Shown here piece by piece: positions 1 through 5,010 of a stretch of DNA of 5,010 bases (the stretch's first letter is position 1; every line of letters starts with the position of its first letter). This stretch comes from DASZZY01 sp036260395 (lineage in GTDB: Bacteria > Actinomycetota > UBA4738 > CALAEC01): the NCBI GenBank assembly GCA_036260395.1, contig DASZZY010000157.1:1-5010 (forward strand), given 5' to 3'. The notes under the pieces were generated by a model, which ran no database searches, was not told the DNA's origin, and saw nothing but the letters and a program-made list of their open reading frames with translations. Position numbers and translations under genes: made by a program.

Positions 1-173
1 GGCGGCCCTCCCGGGGGCCCGGGGGACGGCGTGGGGGTTCGCTCGACCGGGGGCTCCACCGCGGGGACGGGCTCGGCGACCGGGACGTCGTCGCCCTCGA
101 GCGCCACCGGTCCACAGGCAGCGGCCAGCACCAGGAACGCCGCGACCCCGGAGGCGCCAGCCACTCGTCCCAC
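1..173 (-). CDS. Putative proline-rich lipoprotein, N-terminal part (truncated by window edge)
   Basis: An open frame on the minus strand starts at GTG 173..171 and leaves the window without a stop (57 full codons visible). It begins with a short arginine-containing stretch, then a hydrophobic segment (about residues 9-19, GVAAFLVLAAA) ending in a lipobox-like LAAAC at residues 16-20. C20 would be the lipidated cysteine. The following mature region is acidic, then Pro/Val/Glu/Thr-rich (residues 31-57), like the flexible linker that tethers many actinobacterial lipoproteins. No catalytic domain is visible, so function is unknown. The start is uncertain: AGGAG at 181..177 lies only 3 nt before GTG 173 and 12 nt before a second GTG at 164. 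GTG 173 is preferred because it keeps Arg3 in the n-region. It lies 48 bp downstream of the sulfatase stop on the same strand, so cotranscription is possible. Confidence 0.55.
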   Translation of the reverse strand, partial: MGRVAGASGVAAFLVLAAACGPVALEGDDVPVAEPVPAVEPPVERTPTPSPGPPGGP

Positions 174-191
174 CCGCTCCTGTGACGCGGC

Positions 192-219
192 CCGACGGGT
201 CAGGGTTCTATCCCGTCGG
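192..219 (-). terminator. Perfect inverted repeat just after a sulfatase stop codon; possible terminator without U-tract
   Basis: CCGACGGG (192..199) and CCCGTCGG (212..219) are perfect reverse complements, separated by 12 nt, giving an 8-bp GC-rich stem. The stem starts 2 nt after the stop codon of the sulfatase (222..224, minus strand). There is no run of T after the stem on the minus strand, so it is not a canonical intrinsic terminator. GC-rich hairpins without a U-tract after stop codons are common in Actinobacteria and can terminate, attenuate or protect the 3' end. It could equally be an operator or leader structure for the lipoprotein gene that begins 18 nt further on. Confidence 0.4.
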
Positions 220-221
220 TG

Positions 222-1586
222 TCACGGGCAGGCGTTCGGGCCTTCGGTCCCCGCGCAGCTCCGGGCGTCCTTCAGGCGGCGGTGCAGGAGCTTCCGGCCT
301 GGGTCGTTCGCGGGCTTTCCGTCCCCGAACAGGTTCGTCAGCTCCCAGCGGTCCTCGTTCCGGTAGTACTCGCGGAAGACCACCCCCTGCCCCTTGAGCG
401 GGTAGTACTCGGTATAGGCGTAGTTGTCGGTGCGCAGGGAGCGCCAGCGCTTGATCGCCGGACCTCCCCACGCCTCCAGGAGGATGCGCTTCCGCGCGTG
501 CGTCCCGAGGAGCGAGCGCCCGTCCATCGGCTCCGGATCGAGGACGAGGTCCACGGCGTCCACGATCGTCGGCGCGATGTCGATGTTCCCGACCAGCCGG
601 CGGTCCACGACGCCGGCCGGCACCTCGCCGGGCCACCGCATCAGCATGGGGATCGAGACCGACTGCCGGTACGGCACGACCTTCCCCCGGAGGCCGTGCT
701 CGCCCCACATGAATCCGTTGTCGGAGACGAAGAAGGCGAGCGTGTCGTCCAGCTCGCCGGCGTCGCTCAGCGTCTCGAACAGCTCGTCGACGAGGTCGTC
801 GACGGACATGAGCGTCCGGAACTGGCCCCTCCGGACCTTCCGCCCCTCGGCCAGCGTGGTCGTGCCGCTGCGGACGTACGGCGGCTTGTCGCTCAGGTCG
901 CGCTCGCGGACCGCGGGGTTCCCCTTCCACAGCGAGACGGGCGCGTCCTCGTAGCGCGGCTCGGCGAGGTGGTTGGGGCCGTGCGGGGCCCACGTGGCCA
1001 CGTACAGGAACCACGGCTGGGGATCGAGCAGCTCGAACTCCTCGATGCGGTCGACGGCGTAGTCGCGGATGAACGTCGTGGAGTACTCGGGCACCGTCTG
1101 GCGGACGCCATCCACGTTGAACTCGGCGTTGTAGTAGCCGCCCGAAGCGGTGATGGCCCACCGGTCGAAGAAGGGCGGCGGCGAGGACAGGTCCCACTTG
1201 TTCAGGTACTTGCCGGAGATCGCCGTCCGGTATCCCGCCTCCTTCAGGTAGGACTGGATCGTCGTGAACTGATCGAGCTCCTCGGCCTGCGGGTTCCGCT
1301 TCACCCCGTGGTTGTGCGCGTAGCGGCCGGTGAAGATGGAAGCCCTGGACGGACAGCACACGGGGGTGGTGGCGAACGCCCTGGCGAACCGCGTGCCGTC
1401 CTTGGCGAACCAGCGCCGGGTCTGCGGCATGACCCCCAAACCGCCCCGCTGGTCGTCGGTGACGATGATCAGCACGTTCGGGAGTCCGATCACCTGCGCC
1501 CTGGCCGGAGGAGCGCTCGGGGAGGGCACGCCGGTCAACACGGCGGTCAGAACGGCTAGAGCGGACGAGCGGGCCGTACGTCGCAT
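222..1586 (-). CDS. Secreted type I sulfatase, formylglycine-dependent (N-acetylglucosamine-6-sulfatase-like)
   Basis: This is a 454-residue sulfate ester hydrolase of the alkaline phosphatase superfamily. Residues 1-30 form a signal peptide (MRRTARSS, a hydrophobic core, then a Pro/Ala-rich c-region ending ARA), so export is expected. The mature protein starts with the sulfatase strand NVLIIVTDDQ, where D44 and D45 are metal ligands. C77-C-P-S-R-(x3)-F-T-G at 77-87 is the sulfatase signature; C77 would be converted to formylglycine by a sulfatase-modifying enzyme not encoded here. Other expected residues are K126 (GKYLN), H202 (APHG), D289-N290 (SDNG), H297 and K302. The GKYLN and YYNAEFNVDG segments resemble N-acetylglucosamine-6-sulfatases, so a sulfated glycan is a reasonable but unproved substrate. 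The length is usual for a compact bacterial sulfatase. The ATG lies 8 nt after a -10 box, supporting a leaderless start. It is a paralogue of the neighbouring upstream sulfatase; both end in C-x8-C-P. Confidence 0.93.
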   Translation of the reverse strand: MRRTARSSALAVLTAVLTGVPSPSAPPARAQVIGLPNVLIIVTDDQRGGLGVMPQTRRWFAKDGTRFARAFATTPVCCPSRASIFTGRYAHNHGVKRNPQAEELDQFTTIQSYLKEAGYRTAISGKYLNKWDLSSPPPFFDRWAITASGGYYNAEFNVDGVRQTVPEYSTTFIRDYAVDRIEEFELLDPQPWFLYVATWAPHGPNHLAEPRYEDAPVSLWKGNPAVRERDLSDKPPYVRSGTTTLAEGRKVRRGQFRTLMSVDDLVDELFETLSDAGELDDTLAFFVSDNGFMWGEHGLRGKVVPYRQSVSIPMLMRWPGEVPAGVVDRRLVGNIDIAPTIVDAVDLVLDPEPMDGRSLLGTHARKRILLEAWGGPAIKRWRSLRTDNYAYTEYYPLKGQGVVFREYYRNEDRWELTNLFGDGKPANDPGRKLLHRRLKDARSCAGTEGPNACP

Positions 1587-1594
1587 CTCTGCTG

Positions 1595-1623
1595 ACGCTA
1601 CGGGGTCACCTCGCTGCGGTCAA
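1595..1623 (-). promoter_or_regulatory. Predicted promoter of the second sulfatase (leaderless arrangement)
   Basis: On the minus strand, TTGACC (1623..1618) is followed by a 17-bp spacer and TAGCGT (1600..1595), matching TTGACn and TANNNT housekeeping sigma boxes. Only 8 nt separate the -10 box from the ATG at 1586, so transcription should start at or within a couple of bases of the start codon. No good Shine-Dalgarno sequence sits at normal distance from the ATG (AGGTGA is about 20 nt away). The same layout occurs before the other sulfatase, which strengthens the call. It implies that this gene can be transcribed apart from the upstream one. Confidence 0.65.
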
Positions 1624-1681
1624 CCCGACGCATCGACGGACGAGGGATGCCCGCTCCGGAGCCGCGCGAGCCCGCCGCCGG

Positions 1682-3055
1682 TCAGGGGCACGCCGCTCGG
1701 CCGCCCGTCCCCCGACAGGCACGGAGCGAGGCGAGGTCGGAGGAGAGCTCGGCCAGCTCCCCGCGGGGCGGATCGTTCACCGCGCTCGCGTCTCCGAGCA
1801 GGTTCTCGAGCTGCCAGGGGTCGGTGAGGAGGTCGTAGTACTCGCGGAAGATCCGAGTCCCGTCCTTCGCATAGTACTCGGCGTACTGGAAGCGGCGGGT
1901 CCGGATCGACGCCCAGTCCGGGTAGCGGGCCCCGGTTCGATCGGTCCAGTACTCGAGGAGCATCCGGTCCCGGACATGCGTCCCCAGGACCGAGCGTCCA
2001 TCCAGCCGTTCCCGGAGCTTCGAGCGAGGGATCCCGGCGGCCTGCAGGACCGTGGGGGCCAGATCCACGTTCGCCACGAGCCTGGTGTCCACCCGGCCGG
2101 GAGCCACGTGGCCCGGCCAGCGGAGCAGGAACGGGATGGCGACGGCCTCGGTGTACGGCAGGCGCTTGTCGTTGAGCATGTGCTCGCCCCAGAAGTAGCC
2201 GTTGTCGGAGAGGAACACGGCCAGGGTCCGCCGGCGCTCATTCAGCTCGCCGAGTTCGATCATCAGCCGGTCGACCAGGTCGTCCACGGACATGAGGGTC
2301 CGCAGCTGCTTCGTCCGGACCTCCGAGACGGGTCTCATGGGCCCGGTGTTTCTCTGCACCCAGGGAGGCTTGTCGCTCCGATCGACCTCGAACGCCGCCG
2401 GACCGGCAACCCGAGGTGGGACCGCCGCGTTCGCGTACTGCTTCGCGGGATCGAAGGACCCGTGCGGAGCCAGCGTGTTGACGAACAGCATCCACGGGCG
2501 AGCGTCCCGTCGCTCGAACCACCGCAGGAACCGGACCGCCGTCCGCTGGACCCACTTGGTCTGGTAGGCCCTGGACCGGCCGAGGACACCGTCGACGTTC
2601 GTCCGGAATCCCCGGTACCCACCGCGCGACAGCGCCCACCGGTCGAACCCACGGGGGTCCCTCCGGATCTCCCAGCTATTGAGGTACTTGCCGGTGATCG
2701 CCGTGAGGTAGCCGTTCTGGCCGAGGTACCGCTGGATGGCCTTCCGCTCGTCCAGCCGGTGGGCGTGCTTGTTGGTGCGCACCCCGTGGTTGTGCGCGTA
2801 CCGGCCCGTGTAGATGCTGGCCCGGGATGGACAGCACAGGGGCGTGGTGGCGAACGCGTTCCGGAAGGAGGTTCCCCCGGCCTCGAACCACCTCCGGGTC
2901 TCCGGCATGACCTCGAGGGTGTCGGGACGCTGGTCGTCGGTGAGGATGATGAGGACGTTCGGCCGCCCGCTGGCCGCCGGCGCCGGCTGGGGGCCCATCG
3001 GAAGCGAGGCCACCGTGATGGCCGCGATACCGACGAGGCGGGCCAGTCGCGACAA
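1682..3055 (-). CDS. Secreted type I sulfatase, formylglycine-dependent (paralogue of the downstream sulfatase)
   Basis: This 457-residue protein, read from TTG 3055, carries a Sec-type signal peptide (MSRLARLVGIAAITVASLPM, then a Pro/Ala region ending near residue 29). The sulfatase core begins at PNVLIILTDDQ, with D40 and D41 as metal ligands. C74-C-P-S-R-(x3)-Y-T-G at 74-84 is the formylglycine signature. K123 (GKYLN), H198 (APHG), D284-N285 (SDNG) and H292 fit the metal and catalytic set, so the enzyme looks intact. It needs a maturation enzyme encoded elsewhere. The frame is open up to an ATG at 3394, but that extension (113 residues) lies antisense to sdhC, is His/Arg-rich and has no signal peptide. 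TTG 3055 is the only start that puts the signal peptide at the N-terminus, and it lies 8 nt after a -10 box. The substrate is unknown; the GKYLNSW region suggests a glycan sulfatase of the N-acetylglucosamine-6-sulfatase type. Confidence 0.92.
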   Translation of the reverse strand: MSRLARLVGIAAITVASLPMGPQPAPAASGRPNVLIILTDDQRPDTLEVMPETRRWFEAGGTSFRNAFATTPLCCPSRASIYTGRYAHNHGVRTNKHAHRLDERKAIQRYLGQNGYLTAITGKYLNSWEIRRDPRGFDRWALSRGGYRGFRTNVDGVLGRSRAYQTKWVQRTAVRFLRWFERRDARPWMLFVNTLAPHGSFDPAKQYANAAVPPRVAGPAAFEVDRSDKPPWVQRNTGPMRPVSEVRTKQLRTLMSVDDLVDRLMIELGELNERRRTLAVFLSDNGYFWGEHMLNDKRLPYTEAVAIPFLLRWPGHVAPGRVDTRLVANVDLAPTVLQAAGIPRSKLRERLDGRSVLGTHVRDRMLLEYWTDRTGARYPDWASIRTRRFQYAEYYAKDGTRIFREYYDLLTDPWQLENLLGDASAVNDPPRGELAELSSDLASLRACRGTGGRAACP

Positions 3056-3063
3056 GGGACGCC

Positions 3064-3093
3064 AGCCTACGGGGCGGGGCCAAAATCGGTCAA
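3064..3093 (-). promoter_or_regulatory. Predicted promoter of the first sulfatase (leaderless, TTG start)
   Basis: On the minus strand, TTGACC (3093..3088), an 18-bp spacer and TAGGCT (3069..3064) form a -35/-10 pair. The -10 box ends 8 nt before the TTG start at 3055, the same distance as in the second sulfatase. No Shine-Dalgarno sequence lies in the 12 nt before the TTG. The arrangement supports both the unusual start codon and a leaderless transcript. Leaderless TTG starts are less common than ATG or GTG, so the exact initiation point is less sure than the promoter. Confidence 0.6.
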
Positions 3094-3123
3094 TAGGGTC
3101 CTTCCCGAGCGCTTGGCCTTGTG

Positions 3124-3129
3124 TAGACT
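3124..3129 (+). promoter_or_regulatory. Candidate -10 box for the sdh operon
   Basis: TAGACT fits the TANNNT -10 pattern and lies 22 nt before the first possible sdhC start (3152) and 28 nt before the preferred one (3158). No convincing -35 hexamer is found 16-18 bp upstream (CTTCCC lies there), so this may need an activator or be a chance match. It would place the sdh transcript start near 3136, about 80 bp from the divergent sulfatase start. Confidence 0.35.
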
Positions 3130-3157
3130 TCGGGCGCTGACTCGACCGGGGGTGCGC

Positions 3158-3550
3158 GTGGCGAAGCGGACGTCGGAGCTCGGGACCCTCTACAAGGGAA
3201 GCCCCACGGGGCAGTGGTCGTGGATGGCCCACCGGGTCACGGGTGTCGGCATCCTCATGTTCCTGTTCGCCCACATCGTCGACACGGCGCTGGTGGCCTG
3301 GGGGCCGGACGCCTACAACCGCGTCGTCGAGGTGTACCACCACCCGATCGTGCAGATCATGGAGCTCGGCCTTGTGGGCGCGGTGATCTACCACGCCCTG
3401 AACGGCGTCCGGGTCATGATCGTCGACTTCTGGCCGAAGGCCACCCTCTACCAGGCGCGGCTGCTGTGGGCCACGATGGCGGTCTTCGTCGGCTCGATGA
3501 TCCCGATCACGTACTTGATGGGAAAGCGGATCCTCCAGGACCTCTTCTAG
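3158..3550 (+). CDS. sdhC: Succinate dehydrogenase cytochrome b subunit SdhC (membrane anchor)
   Basis: This 130-residue integral membrane protein anchors complex II and helps bind haem b and the quinone. Three membrane segments are visible at about 28-48, 63-89 and 100-120. The N-terminal LYKGSPTGQWSWMAHRVTG matches the actinobacterial SdhC pattern, with the conserved H25-R26 pair near the quinone site. H79 in H-A-L-N-G-V-R, followed by D90, fits the SdhC haem-ligand motif H-x3-G-x-R. Length is normal for the two-subunit anchor type. GTG 3158 is chosen because a GGGGG tract at 3148..3152 sits 5 nt before it and translation gives MAKRTSEL; GTG 3152, two codons earlier, is equally open. Longer upstream extension of the frame is shadow of the opposite sulfatase. 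The stop is TAG, followed directly by an ATG. First gene of the sdhCDA(B) operon. Confidence 0.93.
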   Translation: MAKRTSELGTLYKGSPTGQWSWMAHRVTGVGILMFLFAHIVDTALVAWGPDAYNRVVEVYHHPIVQIMELGLVGAVIYHALNGVRVMIVDFWPKATLYQARLLWATMAVFVGSMIPITYLMGKRILQDLF

Positions 3551-3574
3551 ATGAAGCGCCCCCCCAGCCGCTGA
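3551..3574 (+). other. Seven-codon mini-frame bridging sdhC and sdhD
   Basis: Directly after the sdhC TAG (3548..3550) an ATG opens a seven-codon frame, MKRPPSR, in the sdhC frame. It ends at TGA 3572..3574, whose last base is the first base of the sdhD ATG (TGATG). sdhD has no clear Shine-Dalgarno sequence, so a ribosome finishing sdhC could reinitiate here and be delivered to sdhD. It may also be chance, or a C-terminal tail of SdhC if the TAG is read through. Confidence 0.3.
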
Positions 3575-3990
3575 TGGCCGTCACGACCCGCCCCACGACG
3601 CCGGCCGCCACACCGGGGGCCACCCGCCGCGCCGGCTTCGAGCTGTGGGTGTGGCTGTTCATGCGGCTGTCCGGGATCCTCCTGCTGTTCCTGGCCGTGG
3701 GCCACGTGCTGATCATGCACGTGTTCGAGACCGGCGTGGAACGGGTCAACTTCGACTTCGTGGCCGAGCGATGGGCCACCCCGCTGTGGCGGACGTGGGA
3801 CTGGATGCTGCTGTCGCTGGCGCTCCTCCACGGCCTGGCCGGGCTCCGGGTCATCATCCTCGACTACGTGAAGCGGCCGGGCGCCCGGCTGGCGTGGAAC
3901 TGGGCCTTCGGCACGGTGGGGTTCGCCCTGTTCGTGCTCGGCAGCTTCGTGGTCTTCACGTTCGACCCCTCCCGGTTCGCCGGCGGATGA
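3574..3990 (+). CDS. sdhD: Succinate dehydrogenase membrane anchor subunit SdhD
   Basis: This 138-residue protein is the second membrane anchor of complex II. The first 20 residues are a Thr/Pro/Ala-rich polar leader; membrane segments follow at about 26-50, 76-97 and 107-129. R31 and S33 (RLSG) lie where quinone-site residues are found in the family. H86 begins H-G-L-A-G-L-R, the H-x3-G-x-R haem-region motif, and is followed by D97-Y98, which matches the Asp-Tyr pair at the quinone site of E. coli SdhD. The short loop and final FDPSRFAGG are as expected for a compact anchor. The ATG overlaps the TGA of a seven-codon mini-frame after sdhC, and the stop overlaps the sdhA start as ATGA, implying translational coupling. 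No strong ribosome binding site precedes the start. Confidence 0.93.
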   Translation: MAVTTRPTTPAATPGATRRAGFELWVWLFMRLSGILLLFLAVGHVLIMHVFETGVERVNFDFVAERWATPLWRTWDWMLLSLALLHGLAGLRVIILDYVKRPGARLAWNWAFGTVGFALFVLGSFVVFTFDPSRFAGG

Positions 3991-4865
3991 CGCAGACCCA
4001 CGTCTACGACGCCGTCATCGTGGGGGCCGGCGGGGCGGGGCTCCGGGCCGCGCTGGAGGCCTCCCGCGAGGTCCGCACCGCGGTGATCTCCAAGCTGTAC
4101 CCGACGCGGTCGCACACCGGCACGGCTCAGGGCGGGATGTGCGCGGCGCTCGGCAACGTCGAGGAGGACTCCCCCGAGTGGCACGCGTTCGACACCGTCA
4201 AGGGCGGCGACTACCTGGTGGACCAGCCGGCGGCGATCGTCATGGCCGAGGAGGCGGTCGACCGGGTCATCGAGCTCGAGCACTGGGGCTTCCCGTTCAA
4301 CCGGACGCCCGACGGGAAGCTCGACCAGCGGCGGTTCGGCGGCCACACCCGCAACCACGGGGAGGCCCCCGTGCGGAGGGCCTGCTACGCCGCCGACCGG
4401 ACCGGGCACATGATCCTCCAGACCCTCTACCAGCAGTGCATCAAGAACGACGTCCGGTTCTTCAACGAGTTCTACGTGATCGACCTCTTGCTGGTGGACG
4501 GGCGGACCGCCGGGGTGGTCGCCTACGAGCTGGCCACCGGGGAGCTCCACGTCTTCCACGCCAAGGCGGTGCTGTTCGCCACCGGCGGCTACGGGAAGAT
4601 CTTCAAGGTCACCTCCAACGCCCACACGCTCACCGGCGACGGGATGTCGGTGTGCTACCGCCGCGGGATCCCCCTGGAGGACATGGAGTTCTTCCAGTTC
4701 CACCCCACCGGCATCTACAAGATGGGCATCCTGATCTCCGAGGCGGTCCGGGGCGAGGGCGGCGTGCTGCTCAACGGCGAGGGCGAGCGGTTCATGGAGC
4801 GCTACGCTCCGACGATCAAGGACCTCGCACCGCGGGACATGATCTCCCGGGCCATCTACCAGTAG
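3987..4865 (+). CDS. sdhA: Succinate dehydrogenase flavoprotein subunit SdhA, interrupted by an in-frame TAG
   Basis: SdhA carries FAD and oxidises succinate to fumarate in the TCA cycle, passing electrons to SdhB. This frame gives 292 residues before TAG, about half of a normal SdhA (E. coli has 588). Visible parts: the FAD dinucleotide-binding loop VGAGGAGLRAALEA (residues 12-25); R41-S-H43-T, where H43 is the covalent FAD attachment histidine; FGGHTRNHGE (117-126); the ATGGYGKIF FAD contact (198-206); and the capping-domain segment FHPTG (238-242), SEAVRGEGG (251-259) and APRD (281-284), whose arginine matches E. coli R286. The later active-site His and Arg and the C-terminal helical domain lie beyond the stop. 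The same frame continues as clear SdhA after the TAG, where homologues usually have GAG (Glu). The start ATG overlaps the sdhD stop (ATGA). Up to the stop, the sequence shows no sign of decay. Confidence 0.9.
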   Translation: MTQTHVYDAVIVGAGGAGLRAALEASREVRTAVISKLYPTRSHTGTAQGGMCAALGNVEEDSPEWHAFDTVKGGDYLVDQPAAIVMAEEAVDRVIELEHWGFPFNRTPDGKLDQRRFGGHTRNHGEAPVRRACYAADRTGHMILQTLYQQCIKNDVRFFNEFYVIDLLLVDGRTAGVVAYELATGELHVFHAKAVLFATGGYGKIFKVTSNAHTLTGDGMSVCYRRGIPLEDMEFFQFHPTGIYKMGILISEAVRGEGGVLLNGEGERFMERYAPTIKDLAPRDMISRAIYQ

Positions 4866-5010
4866 ATCAAGGAGGGCCGGTGCGTCGACGGGAAGGACTA
4901 CGTCCACCTCGACGTCCGCCACCTCGACCCGGACGTCATCGAGCGGAAGCTGCCCGACGTCACGGAGTTCGCCCGGATCTACCTCGGGGTGGAGCCCACC
5001 ACCGAGCTGG
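4866..5010 (+). pseudogene. sdhA: Continuation of sdhA after the in-frame TAG (truncated by window edge)
   Basis: The 48 codons after TAG 4863..4865, in the same frame, read IKEGRCVDGKDYVHLDVRHL and on to TEFARIYLGVEPTTEL. This is the normal SdhA sequence that follows the AIYQ-E position in homologues (EGRG, KDY, LDVRHL, LPDVTEFAR, YLGV). No further stop or indel occurs up to the window end. There is no in-frame ATG, GTG or TTG near the beginning that could restart translation; the first in-frame GTG is in the last few codons. It is therefore the same gene, separated only by the TAG. Labelled pseudogene for lack of a better type: it could be an intact gene with a base-call error, a nonsense mutant or a readthrough product. 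Confidence 0.75.

Noticed and set aside
219..1559. 446-residue plus-strand open frame opposite the second sulfatase
   Set aside because: A shadow frame typical of GC-rich DNA: low-complexity Arg/Val/Gly/Pro sequence, no domain, and the opposite strand encodes a well-supported enzyme.
1653..1662. Palindrome GCTCCGGAGC between the two sulfatase genes as a terminator
   Set aside because: It has no loop and no T-run and is short for such GC-rich DNA; not enough to call termination.
1976..3157. Long upstream extension of the sdhC frame on the plus strand
   Set aside because: It runs antisense through the sulfatase gene with Pro/Arg/Gly-rich shadow composition; recognisable SdhC begins only at 3158.
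3056..3394. N-terminal extension of the first sulfatase frame up to ATG 3394
   Set aside because: It is antisense to sdhC, is His/Arg/Asp-rich with no domain, and would bury the signal peptide; the promoter lies inside it.
4869..4882. AAGGAGG followed 4 nt later by GTG (4880), as if a new gene starts after the TAG
   Set aside because: The purine run comes from conserved Lys-Glu-Gly codons of SdhA, and the GTG is out of frame, giving an Arg/Pro-rich shadow product.
3864..4922. 352-residue minus-strand open frame opposite sdhD and sdhA
   Set aside because: Shadow frame made of Val/Asp/His/Leu repeats from antisense codons; no start signal or domain. It also crosses the sdhA TAG without any feature that would explain it.
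1..5010. A new defence, mobile or CRISPR-type system
   Set aside because: All coding space is explained by two sulfatases, a lipoprotein start and sdhCDA. No repeats, integrase, transposase or toxin-like genes are seen. The only real anomalies are the TAG codons and the leaderless promoters.

Overview
The window is very GC-rich and shows nearly continuous shadow reading frames opposite its real genes. GTG and TTG starts, TANNNT -10 boxes, apparently leaderless genes and an sdhC-sdhD-sdhA gene order all fit a high-GC Gram-positive (Actinomycetota) genome or metagenome bin. That placement is inferred from gene style, not from a marker gene.

Minus-strand half (1..3055). Read in the direction of transcription, there is a secreted type I sulfatase (3055 to 1682), then a second, clearly paralogous sulfatase (1586 to 222), then the start of a proline-rich lipoprotein gene that runs off the window edge (173 to 1). 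Both sulfatases have a signal peptide, the Cys-type formylglycine motif and the metal and catalytic residues of the family. Each is preceded by a near-identical promoter (TTGACC, 17 or 18 bp, TAGNNT) whose -10 box ends exactly 8 nt before the start codon. Both genes therefore look leaderless and separately transcribed. A perfect 8-bp hairpin lies just after the stop of the second sulfatase.

Plus-strand half (3158..5010). Starting from a shared divergent region of about 100 bp, a succinate dehydrogenase (complex II) operon begins: sdhC, sdhD and sdhA, tightly packed, with sdhD and sdhA overlapping as ATGA. SdhC and SdhD form the membrane anchor that carries haem and quinone; SdhA is the FAD-bearing catalytic subunit. 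sdhB is expected just beyond the window.

The main anomaly is an in-frame TAG at codon 293 of sdhA (4863..4865). Recognisable SdhA sequence continues in the same frame on the far side, so this is a point nonsense codon and not a frameshift or a gene end. The only other TAG used in a real gene here ends sdhC, and it is followed by just seven sense codons before a TGA that overlaps the sdhD start. Sequence error or a nonsense mutation is the plain explanation for the sdhA TAG. Readthrough or TAG reassignment is a weaker alternative that can be tested. I see no CRISPR, mobile element, tRNA, rRNA or defence-like system.
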